From: Clostridiaceae bacterium | GTDB lineage: Bacteria > Bacillota > Clostridia > Saccharofermentanales > DTU023 | Reading direction: 5' to 3' | DNA: 64,000 nt | NCBI GenBank assembly: GCA_012838795.1 | Contig: DUOO01000015.1 | Span: forward strand, 1 to 64,000 | Part shown: in pieces, positions 43,939 through 51,318 of the stretch | How positions within the stretch are numbered: position 1 is the stretch's first letter | How the letters are laid out: every line of letters begins with the position of its first letter | The notes under the pieces: model-generated | What the model saw: only the letters and a program-made list of their open reading frames with translations | Databases searched by the model: none | What the model was told of the DNA's origin: nothing | Made by a program: the position numbers and the translations under genes

Positions 43939-45429
43939 ATGTACGGTTTGTTAGGAATTGATGTTGGTACCAGCGCTGTTAAAAGCTCTTTGTTTACAAC
44001 AAAAGGGGTCCTTTTAGGGACAGAAAGTTTTGAATATCCCACAATATATAATGATTATGGGCTGGTCGAGCAGAATCCTGAAGATTGGTGGAAAGGTATA
44101 GTAGTTACTGTTAACAAGTTGTTAGAAGACAATAAGATTAATGTTGTGGCATTAGCAATGTCTACCCAGGGAGGCACTTTAGTACCGGTAGATTCTGATA
44201 ACAATCCTACGCACCCGGCGATTGTATGGAGTGATGAAAGATGCAAAACGGCCAGATCAAAGATTTTAGAGAAATTTACAGAAGATGAAATATACGAAAT
44301 AACAGGTTGGAGGTTAAGTTCAGGCTTAAATTTACTGCAAATTTTAGAATTGAAAATAAATAATCGAAGTGTATTTGATAAAACAGTGTCATTTTTGTCC
44401 GTACCGGATTATTTGGCAGTTAAGTTAACAGGTAAATGTGTCATAGACTTCTCCAATGCTGGCATCAATCAACTCTATGATGTCAGAGATAATAAATGGA
44501 GCAAAGTTTTACTTGATTTTGCGGGAATCAGTGAAAATCAATTAGCTCAGTTGTCTGACTCCGGAATTGTTATCGGTAAAATAAAAAGAGAAGTAATCAA
44601 AGAGCTTGGCATATCTTCAGATGCGGTCTTAGTTACCGGTGGTCATGATCAATACTGTGCCGCATTGGGTGCTGGTTTGACCAATCCCGGTGATGTTTTG
44701 ATCGGATCGGGGACAGCGTGGACAGTAAATCTGCCGACGAAACTTCCCAAGGTTGATGTCAATTCAGGGAATACATTCAGTAGACACGTCATACCGGGAT
44801 TGTACGGTACGCTGATATCTTTAAGTTTTGGCGGTCAATCATTAGAGTGGTTCAGAACTTTATTATTAAATAATAGAAAAAGTGACTTCTCTCTTTCGTA
44901 TAAAGTTATTGATGAAAACGTCGGGAAAAGAAATATTGATCGGCAGTTGATTTTTATACCGTTTTTCAATGGTATTTCTCATAAGATTAACTGTCCGGAA
45001 CTAAGCGCCGGATTCTTAGGAATTAAATCAGGACATGATGCCTACGATTTAATACGAGCGATTATGGAAAGTGTTGCAATGTATGCAGCCTATCTGATTA
45101 CTATACTTTCAGATAACGGTATAGTAAACAAGGTAGTTTTGACTGGCGGAGCAGGGAATAGTGATGTCTGGGTAAAGATGGTGGCTGATACTCTTAATCT
45201 TCCTGTCATTGTACCAAATAATAAAAATGCCTCTTCCAGAGGAGCTGCGATGTTGGCAGGAATCGGAGCCGGCATATTTACCAATCACCAAGAAGCAATA
45301 GATGTGTTTTTAAATGAAACAAATGTAAAAGAGAAGATCATTTATCCTGGTAAGAATCATCAATTAATGTTTAAAAAGCAGAAACTATTTATTGAGATGT
45401 TGGAACATCTAACGATATTTTACAAGTAG
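43939..45429 (+). CDS. FGGY-family carbohydrate kinase
   Basis: Kinase of 496 residues, actin-like fold. GIDVGTSAVKSSLF (6-19) is the phosphate-1 loop, and EQNPEDWWKGIV, MSTQGGTLVPVD and AIVWSDERC match xylulokinase-type members. TGGHDQYCAALGAG contains the catalytic Asp, and VVLTGGAGNSDVWVKMVADTLNLPV is the adenosine motif. Substrate (ketose or polyol) cannot be read from sequence. It follows the amidohydrolase gene after 43 bases. Confidence 0.92.
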   Translation: MYGLLGIDVGTSAVKSSLFTTKGVLLGTESFEYPTIYNDYGLVEQNPEDWWKGIVVTVNKLLEDNKINVVALAMSTQGGTLVPVDSDNNPTHPAIVWSDERCKTARSKILEKFTEDEIYEITGWRLSSGLNLLQILELKINNRSVFDKTVSFLSVPDYLAVKLTGKCVIDFSNAGINQLYDVRDNKWSKVLLDFAGISENQLAQLSDSGIVIGKIKREVIKELGISSDAVLVTGGHDQYCAALGAGLTNPGDVLIGSGTAWTVNLPTKLPKVDVNSGNTFSRHVIPGLYGTLISLSFGGQSLEWFRTLLLNNRKSDFSLSYKVIDENVGKRNIDRQLIFIPFFNGISHKINCPELSAGFLGIKSGHDAYDLIRAIMESVAMYAAYLITILSDNGIVNKVVLTGGAGNSDVWVKMVADTLNLPVIVPNNKNASSRGAAMLAGIGAGIFTNHQEAIDVFLNETNVKEKIIYPGKNHQLMFKKQKLFIEMLEHLTIFYK

Positions 45430-45470
45430 TTTTAATGTAATAGTATAACAAGAGGACGGAGAAGAGATAC

Positions 45471-46172
45471 ATGAAAAAATTACCTGCATCACCATTTTTT
45501 GAAACAAGTGTCAAAAATTATATCTATGGACAAGACGCTATCGACTATGCATTAGCGGTTGAAGAAGCAGCAAACAAATATGATGTAGATGCTTTGTTCA
45601 TTTCACCTTTAACGGAAATTCGAACAATAGCTGAAAAAACCGAACGTTTAATTATCATAGCCGCCTATATGGATCCGATCAGACCCGGCAGAGGTATCGC
45701 GGATATTTTGCCTGAAGCAATCAAAGCGGCGGGTGCCCACGGGGTATTACTCAATCATATTGAGAAGCCGATGTCATTAAAACAAATTGAAGCAACTATC
45801 ATCAGGGCCAATGAACTGGATTTAATATCATTTGCCTGCGCTGATTCAATTGCTGAAGCTAGGGCGATTGCTCAGTTCAATCCGGATATTATTAATCCGG
45901 AACCGTCTGAGTTGATTGGCTCAGGTCAAGCAAGTGACATGACATACGTTATTAAAACATTAGAGGAGGTAAAGAAAGTATCACCGGATATTTTAGTCGA
46001 ACAAGCAGCAGGTATTACTAAAAGCAGTCAAATATATGATTTCATCATGGCGGGTAATGACGGAGCCGGTTCAGCATCCGGTATCTTAAAATCACCGGAT
46101 CCATATGCGTTGCTTGATGAAATGATTTATTACGTAAGTTTAGCAAAAAAAGAATTAAACAAAGTCAAATAA
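45471..46172 (+). CDS. Archaeal-type triosephosphate isomerase homologue
   Basis: TIM-barrel protein of 233 residues that lines up with the short archaeal class of triosephosphate isomerase. SVKNYIYGQ has the N-terminal Lys. AAYMDPIRPGRGIADILPEAIKAAGAHGVLLNHIEKP carries the catalytic His in LLNH. The catalytic Glu is in NPEPSELIGSG, and the phosphate-binding part is EQAAGITKSSQ and GNDGAGSASGI. A glycolytic TIM of the bacterial type would be 250 residues and in the gap-pgk operon, so this is probably a specialised isomerase for a tri- or tetrulose phosphate produced by the cluster; that is inference. Confidence 0.8.
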   Translation: MKKLPASPFFETSVKNYIYGQDAIDYALAVEEAANKYDVDALFISPLTEIRTIAEKTERLIIIAAYMDPIRPGRGIADILPEAIKAAGAHGVLLNHIEKPMSLKQIEATIIRANELDLISFACADSIAEARAIAQFNPDIINPEPSELIGSGQASDMTYVIKTLEEVKKVSPDILVEQAAGITKSSQIYDFIMAGNDGAGSASGILKSPDPYALLDEMIYYVSLAKKELNKVK

Positions 46173-46185
46173 GCGGAGAAGATAA

Positions 46186-46686
46186 ATGAAAATATTTAAT
46201 CATATTATTAATTGCAGTTCAACCGGAAAACGTCCCACTTTTCATAATCTGTCGGAAGAGATCCGTGAGTTTGTGAAAAATACAGGAACAGAGAATGGAC
46301 AATGTTTAGTCTATTCACGCCATACTACTTGTGCAATTCTCATAGACGAAGAATCTTTTGATAAATCATATTCAGGTTTAACTTTTCTCCAGCAAGACTT
46401 AGTGGATGTTTTTGAGAAAACAATTCCTACTTGCAGGAAGGAAGGTCAATATATGCATCCGGGCCCCGAACTGACTATTTTTGCTGCCGAACATGGAGAA
46501 GATAAAGAAGGAACCTTAAATACCGATGCACATCTTCGTTCTTCAATTGTCGGCCGCAGTGAAGTAATTCCGATTATTGACGGGAAATTAATATTAGGTG
46601 ATTTCGGAAATGTGTATTTCATTGATTTTGATCAGACACGAGCCCGAGATCGAGAAGTGATTGTCCAAGTTATTTCATTTGAATGA
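46186..46686 (+). CDS. YjbQ-family protein (UPF0047)
   Basis: Protein of 166 residues. HTTCAILIDEES (47-58), NTDAHLRSSIVGRSEVIPIIDGKLILGDFGNVYFIDFDQTRARDREVIVQV are the two family signatures, with conserved His and Asp residues clustered as in a metal site. Family members complement a thiamine-phosphate synthase defect weakly, and their true role is unclear. It is longer than the usual 130-140 residues by an insert around 60-100 (YSGLTFLQQDLVDVFEKT). It is placed between an isomerase and a NagB-like gene, 13 bases after the former. Confidence 0.88.
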   Translation: MKIFNHIINCSSTGKRPTFHNLSEEIREFVKNTGTENGQCLVYSRHTTCAILIDEESFDKSYSGLTFLQQDLVDVFEKTIPTCRKEGQYMHPGPELTIFAAEHGEDKEGTLNTDAHLRSSIVGRSEVIPIIDGKLILGDFGNVYFIDFDQTRARDREVIVQVISFE

Positions 46687-46723
46687 AATGACTGTATATA
46701 AAGAAATCAGAGAAGGAGTTTTT

Positions 46724-47680
46724 ATGAATAAAGAATTTAATTTTAGTCCTGCAACATGGTTGCCGAAATTTGAGCCGGAAGTTCTTGATTATGTTCGTAA
46801 TATTAAGCGGGAAGACATGGAATATACCAATGAAAACGGTTACAGTGTCAAAGTTGTAATGGATCCTGTTTTACATTTGGTAATGGATATGTTTCACAGA
46901 ATTTATTTGAGTGATGTTGAGGATAAATCATTTACGATGATATGCCCCAATTCATGGGCCGGTTCTTATTCAGCAATTGCAAATATGATAAATAAATATA
47001 ATGTAAATTGTCGGAATGTACATGCTTTTGCAATGGATGAATGGGCAGATGAAGACGGCAATGTAGCTCCGTTAACTTATGGTGCAGGTTTAGGCTATTC
47101 GTTCAGAAAACATTTTTATGAACAGATAAGAGAAGATTTACGTCCGCCGGTCGAACAATGGCATGTTTTCACAAATGAAAATAAGGGTGACGATGTTTAT
47201 TCCGAATTAATCGAAGAAGCTGGTGATGGCGGAGCGGATGTAGTATATTCAGCTACCGGGTGGCCGGGACATACAGCATTTATAGATCCGGGAACAGAGG
47301 CATTTAAAGCGGATAGTCTCGAAGAATACATAAAGATAGGCTCGCGTTTGGTCGAACAACATCCGCTGACAATTGCTGAAAATTCTTTATTCAATTCAGC
47401 CGGCGCATCAGGTGATGTATGGGGAGTACCGCCGAAAGCAGTAACAATCGGACCAAGGGATATTGTGAATGCACGTGAAAGTGTGGAGGTACATTCTTTT
47501 GTAAATCCGGGTGGTGATTCTTGGCAAAGAATGGCCTCCAGATTGCAACTTTACGGACCGATTACCATGGAATGTCCGGCAACGATCTTACGTTTAGGTA
47601 AAGGTACTTGTTATGTAAGTGAAGCTATTGCCAGACCGTTCAGTGCCTGGACAGCAGGTTTGGAAAACAAGGATTTATAA
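46724..47680 (+). CDS. NagB-like sugar isomerase/deaminase superfamily protein
   Basis: Protein of 318 residues related to glucosamine-6-phosphate deaminase. AFAMDEWADEDGN matches the MDE motif, and GWPGHTAFIDPGTEAF matches the GHIAFNEPG motif; both lie in the Rossmann-like sugar-phosphate isomerase fold. The catalytic Asp of the GEDGHI motif is replaced (GWPGHT), and the Glu in NEP is Asp, so ordinary GlcN6P deamination is doubtful. At 318 residues it is longer than NagB (about 240-265). The ATG at 46724 has GAAGGAG upstream; the open frame runs from 46661 into the yjbQ gene. No nagA gene accompanies it. Confidence 0.75.
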   Translation: MNKEFNFSPATWLPKFEPEVLDYVRNIKREDMEYTNENGYSVKVVMDPVLHLVMDMFHRIYLSDVEDKSFTMICPNSWAGSYSAIANMINKYNVNCRNVHAFAMDEWADEDGNVAPLTYGAGLGYSFRKHFYEQIREDLRPPVEQWHVFTNENKGDDVYSELIEEAGDGGADVVYSATGWPGHTAFIDPGTEAFKADSLEEYIKIGSRLVEQHPLTIAENSLFNSAGASGDVWGVPPKAVTIGPRDIVNARESVEVHSFVNPGGDSWQRMASRLQLYGPITMECPATILRLGKGTCYVSEAIARPFSAWTAGLENKDL

Positions 47681-47717
47681 TTATTATTTTCAGGTTACGC
47701 GATAGCTAACCGGAATT

Positions 47718-47746
47718 TCTGCTATTTTCATTTATGGAATAGCAGA
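47718..47746 (+). repeat. 9-bp hairpin after the NagB-like gene
   Basis: TCTGCTATT (47718-47726) and AATAGCAGA (47738-47746) flank an 11-base loop and are followed by TATTTAC, only mildly T-rich. It could be a weak terminator dividing the cluster before the cyclase gene, which is 185 bases beyond the previous stop. Confidence 0.5.
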
Positions 47747-47865
47747 TATTTACATATTGCAGTAAAAAATTCCTGAATGAACAGAAGTAAACTGAAGAAA
47801 AGTGGTTTACCATATCGATGAGCAAACTGCTATAAGTTTAAACAATCAAAAGAGAGGTGATAAAA

Positions 47866-48540
47866 ATGATATTGGATATCACGGGAGTTATTGAGGAAGG
47901 TATGTGGAATTATGACTATCCATATCCTGAAATTAATATCAAACCTTTACCAAAAGTAGATTGGGTTGACGGAGAAGTTTTCAGTGAAATTTTTGAAGGA
48001 TTACATTCTCAAACCGGTACTTATTTAGAAACACCTGCTCATTATTTTGGAAATAACAATAGTTACTTATTAATTGATGTACCCGTAGAAAAATTAGTTT
48101 CGATTGATTGTACTGTCTTACAGGTAGCAGATTATAATATTGAAGATTTAAACAACCGGCCGGCAATCACTTTGGAAGATTTGTTAACCTGTGAAGGTGC
48201 GGAAGAAATTGAAGAAGGCAATGCTATTGTTGTAGGTACAGGCTGGGGAAAATACTGGAAACATAAAGATTACTTAAATTTATCTCCATTTTTTAAGAGA
48301 GAAGCAATAGAATGGATTATAAGCAAAAAACCTTTGCTTTTAGGTTCTGATCTTGCCAGGTGGGAAAACCTGGAAAAGCCGGAAGGCTTTTTTCCTGCTT
48401 TCTATAAGGCGGATATTTTAATGGCGGGGCCATTTATCAATATTGAAAAAATAGAAAAAACCAAGTGTAAGCTTACTATTTTACCGTTAAAAGTAGTCAG
48501 AACCAGTTGTGCGCCTTGCAGAGCAATAGTTGAGTATTGA
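47866..48540 (+). CDS. Cyclase-family protein (PF04199-like) with altered metal motif
   Basis: Protein of 224 residues of the kynurenine formamidase-like family. LDITGVIEEGMWNYDYPYPEI is the typical N terminus. The usual metal-binding motif H-x-G-T-H-x-D-x-P-x-H reads Q-T-G-T-Y-L-E-T-P-A-H: two of the histidines and the Asp differ. VVGTGWGKYW and KKPLLLGSDLARWEN match the downstream blocks. Metal-bound hydrolase activity is therefore uncertain. ATG 47866 has GAGAGGTGA upstream. It precedes the regulator gene and is probably part of the cluster. Confidence 0.75.
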   Translation: MILDITGVIEEGMWNYDYPYPEINIKPLPKVDWVDGEVFSEIFEGLHSQTGTYLETPAHYFGNNNSYLLIDVPVEKLVSIDCTVLQVADYNIEDLNNRPAITLEDLLTCEGAEEIEEGNAIVVGTGWGKYWKHKDYLNLSPFFKREAIEWIISKKPLLLGSDLARWENLEKPEGFFPAFYKADILMAGPFINIEKIEKTKCKLTILPLKVVRTSCAPCRAIVEY

Positions 48541-48632
48541 TATAATTATTAACTCAATGGCGCTCAATGGCAGAAAATCAATCTAATTCAGTTGTATGAT
48601 CATTAATTTGGTTTTTCCGGGAGAAGAGTAAA

Positions 48633-49409
48633 GTGAAAAGAAATTTAAAAAACATAATAATTGATTATTTACATCAGTACGGAAAACTTAAGAATAATGA
48701 TGCAGTTGAATTATTAGATGTTTCCTTATCAACTGTACGTAGATTAATGATTGAGCTTGAAGAGCAAAATTTAGTTACCAGAATCCATGGTGGAGTTCAG
48801 TTGAATGGAGATGTGAGCAGATACCTTTTTAGTGAGAAGGAATTAAAAAATGCAAATCAGAAAATTGCGATTGCTGATTTTGCTGCAAATAATTTGATTG
48901 ATGATCAAGATGTAATATATTTGGACAGCGGTACTACTATTAAGCAATTGGCATTAGCAATTTCGAGAAATTTGTTGTCGGATAATTTAAAAGAACTCAC
49001 CGTCATTACTAATTCTTTAGCTAACATGGAAATACTAAATGACTTTTGCGAAGTTATTTTAATTGGCGGTATATATAGGGAAAAAAGAAAGGATTTTGCC
49101 GGTTTTGCAACAGAACGTTTTCTGGAGTGTTTTAACTATCAAAAAGCTTTTTTCGGTGCGGACGGTTTTGATATTTCAACCGGGTATTCCGGCAATGATC
49201 CTTTAACTGCATCGATTAATGAGACTGTAAAAGCCCGTACGAGTTGTAAACATGTTTTGATAGATAGCAGTAAGTTTAATACAATAGGATTTGTATCTTA
49301 TGCATCTGTAGCTGATATAGATATTTTGATCACAGATGAAAATATCACTGCGGAAAAAAGAAGTCAGTTAGAAGAGAATAACATTAAATATTATGCAGTT
49401 GAGTTGTAA
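48633..49409 (+). CDS. DeoR/GlpR-family transcriptional regulator
   Basis: Protein of 258 residues. The N-terminal winged helix reads IIDYLHQYGKLKNNDAVELLDVSLSTVRRLMIELEEQNLVTRIHGGVQL (residues 9-57), the typical DeoR signature. The C-terminal sugar-phosphate-binding domain has IYLDSGTT, TVITNSLANMEIL, LIGGIYREKRKDFAG, KAFFGADGFD and HVLIDSSKF. DeoR proteins repress adjacent sugar genes and release in the presence of phosphorylated sugars. It likely controls 42849-48540. The start is GTG 48633. Confidence 0.93.
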   Translation: MKRNLKNIIIDYLHQYGKLKNNDAVELLDVSLSTVRRLMIELEEQNLVTRIHGGVQLNGDVSRYLFSEKELKNANQKIAIADFAANNLIDDQDVIYLDSGTTIKQLALAISRNLLSDNLKELTVITNSLANMEILNDFCEVILIGGIYREKRKDFAGFATERFLECFNYQKAFFGADGFDISTGYSGNDPLTASINETVKARTSCKHVLIDSSKFNTIGFVSYASVADIDILITDENITAEKRSQLEENNIKYYAVEL

Positions 49410-49426
49410 ATGGCATAATTTATTAA

Positions 49427-49720
49427 TTATTTTATCTGCAATCGATCTATTACCGTATTATAACCGTTGCTGCCGTATTCTAAGGCACGTCTGACACGAG
49501 AGATAGTTGCGCTTGAGGTACCGGTGATCTGTTCAATTTCAGCATAGGTTTTGCCTTGTTTGATCAGAGTTGCAACTTGAAATCTCTGTTTTAAAGCAAT
49601 AATTTCATTTGCTGTGCATAGATCATCAAAGAATTGATAACATTCTTCAATTGTTTTTAATGCCAGTATTCCGTTAAACAAATTGTCTAAAGCTTTGTCT
49701 TTTAAACTATCTATATGCAT
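49427..49720 (-). CDS. TrpR-family YerC/YecD (HisR-like) regulator
   Basis: Protein of 97 residues. FFDDLCTANEIIALKQRFQVATLIKQGKTYAEIEQITGTSSATISRVRRALEYGSNGYNTVI is the TrpR-type helix-turn-helix with the family's characteristic end. This family, YerC, has been predicted by comparative genomics as HisR, a repressor of histidine genes in Firmicutes. It lies divergent from the his operon, sharing its 156-base upstream region, which supports the same role here. GGAGA precedes the ATG. Confidence 0.85.
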   Translation of the reverse strand: MHIDSLKDKALDNLFNGILALKTIEECYQFFDDLCTANEIIALKQRFQVATLIKQGKTYAEIEQITGTSSATISRVRRALEYGSNGYNTVIDRLQIK

Positions 49721-49788
49721 TATGTTCTCCTAAAATAAATATCCGGGTTCTCTTAGCTTGAAACTGATAAAAAAGTTTGTTATTATCT

Positions 49789-49824
49789 TTGACATCATTG
49801 CTTTAGTGCGATAAAGTAATGATG
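49789..49824 (+). promoter_or_regulatory. his promoter with overlapping inverted repeat (HisR operator candidate)
   Basis: TTGACA (49789-49794) and TAAAGT (49812-49817), 17 bases apart, form a sigma-A promoter. CATCATTGCTTTA (49793-49805) and TAAAGTAATGATG (49812-49824) are inverted with one mismatch and a six-base centre, covering most of the promoter. Its occupation would block RNA polymerase. The adjacent YerC/HisR protein is the likely binder. Confidence 0.7.
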
Positions 49825-49876
49825 CTTTATAAAAGCATATACTAAATTAATAATAATTTCAATTTGAGGTATTAGG

Positions 49877-50689
49877 ATGTCTAATCAAGAACTACTAAAC
49901 AGGATATCGTTAGGTTATCAATATACGAAACTTATGGCTGATCAAGGCTACAAATTGATCGATTTAAATATGATTGAACCTTTCAGAATTGAAGACAAGA
50001 AATTTCAACCGAGCAGCATTGTTTTCGAACGTGATGAACGGATGTATGCGATTCGCAGTGACTGGACCAGATCTTTATTAAATTTCAATGAAGCATATTT
50101 TTTAGCTGATCGGCTGTTTTGTTATTATGGACCGGTTATCAGAAATCATCGTTCATTTTATCAAGCAGGTGTTGAATTATATCAGCCGAATATAGATGAG
50201 ATTGTTAACAGTATCAAGCTGCATTTAGATTTTGTTCAAGAACAGGCTGAACAACACAATCTGGTTTTACGTTCATTTGTTGCCAACAATGATCATTTGA
50301 TTGATCTATATTTAGAAAAATATGAGTTAGACAAGAAAATAAGATTTTTGATATATGATAAAAATTTGAGTGAACTGAAAGAAAAATTGGGTATAGACCA
50401 TCCGTTATACAAAATATTGTCGACCCGAGTCAGTCAACAATTTGATTTAATTCAGCGAGAGTTTTCTGATGACGCTCGAATGAAATTAATCAATGAAATT
50501 AAAAATATTGCCGAGCAACATCAAATTAAGTTTATGTTAGATCTGTCGTTCAGATCACCGCAAAGCTATTACAACGGCTTATATTTTCAAGTGTTCTTAA
50601 ATTACGATACTCCTCTTTTAAGTGGCGGTGAATATAATGATGGTGCATTCGGAATTGCTCTTAATCTGGAAAATGGAGGTTTGGTATGA
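49877..50689 (+). CDS. hisZ: ATP phosphoribosyltransferase regulatory subunit (HisZ), short form
   Basis: Protein of 270 residues like a shortened class II histidyl-tRNA synthetase core: GYKLIDLNMIEPF, FERDERMYAIRSDWTRSLL, CYYGPVIRNHRSFYQAGVELY (motif 2 region) and LSGGEYNDGAFGIAL at the C terminus (motif 3 region). It lacks the tRNA-binding parts. It is smaller than typical HisZ (about 320-390). It forms the regulatory half of a heteromeric enzyme with the short HisG encoded next, with which it overlaps by four bases. Confidence 0.88.
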   Translation: MSNQELLNRISLGYQYTKLMADQGYKLIDLNMIEPFRIEDKKFQPSSIVFERDERMYAIRSDWTRSLLNFNEAYFLADRLFCYYGPVIRNHRSFYQAGVELYQPNIDEIVNSIKLHLDFVQEQAEQHNLVLRSFVANNDHLIDLYLEKYELDKKIRFLIYDKNLSELKEKLGIDHPLYKILSTRVSQQFDLIQREFSDDARMKLINEIKNIAEQHQIKFMLDLSFRSPQSYYNGLYFQVFLNYDTPLLSGGEYNDGAFGIALNLENGGLV

Positions 50690-51291
50690 TTACGGTTGCA
50701 TTACCTAAAGGTCGTTTGCTGAACGATTTCATGGAATATTTAGAGAAACAGGGTTTGGAACATTATTCTACAGGCTTGGATGCCAAATCCCGCTCTTTAT
50801 ATACGACAGTTAATGATGTAAAATTTATTTATGCCAAAGGCAGAGATGTACCGATTTATGTTGAAAACGGCAGTGCCGATATCGGGATTATCGGCTTGGA
50901 TATTATCACGGAAAATGAATTTAATATTATGAATGTTTCGCGCTTGCCGTTTGGTGAATGTCATTTTTCGATTTGCGGTTTGCCGGGAGTTGAGCGTTTC
51001 CGAACGATTGCGACAACATTTAAAAATATTGCTTTTCAATATTTTAAACAAAAACGACAGCAAGTTTCGTTGATTCATCTCAACGGCTCTGTAGAATTGG
51101 CTCCGTTACTCGGTTTAGCCGACGGTATTGTAGATATCGTTGAAACCGGAAGTACTTTAAGAGCCAACGGTTTGATAGAATATGAAAAAATAATGGATGT
51201 CCATGCACGTTTAATTGCCAATCGTCAAACCTTTTACACAAAAGAGGATGAAATCTATCCCTTTTTGAAAGAGATCGGGGTTTTCGAATAA
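50686..51291 (+). CDS. hisG: ATP phosphoribosyltransferase catalytic subunit (short HisG)
   Basis: First step of histidine synthesis (ATP plus PRPP to phosphoribosyl-ATP). It has 201 residues, lacking the C-terminal regulatory domain of long HisG and hence needing HisZ. Motifs are VALPKGRLLNDFMEYLE, GSADIGIIGLDII and the PRPP loop GLADGIVDIVETGSTLRANGL. Overlaps hisZ (ATGA). Confidence 0.96.
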   Translation: MITVALPKGRLLNDFMEYLEKQGLEHYSTGLDAKSRSLYTTVNDVKFIYAKGRDVPIYVENGSADIGIIGLDIITENEFNIMNVSRLPFGECHFSICGLPGVERFRTIATTFKNIAFQYFKQKRQQVSLIHLNGSVELAPLLGLADGIVDIVETGSTLRANGLIEYEKIMDVHARLIANRQTFYTKEDEIYPFLKEIGVFE

Positions 51292-51318
51292 CTTTTTGAA
51301 AAATGGAGTTTTTACATA

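Noticed and set aside
46661-46723. 21-residue extension of the NagB-like protein into yjbQ
   Set aside because: No ribosome site; ATG 46724 has GAAGGAG at good spacing.
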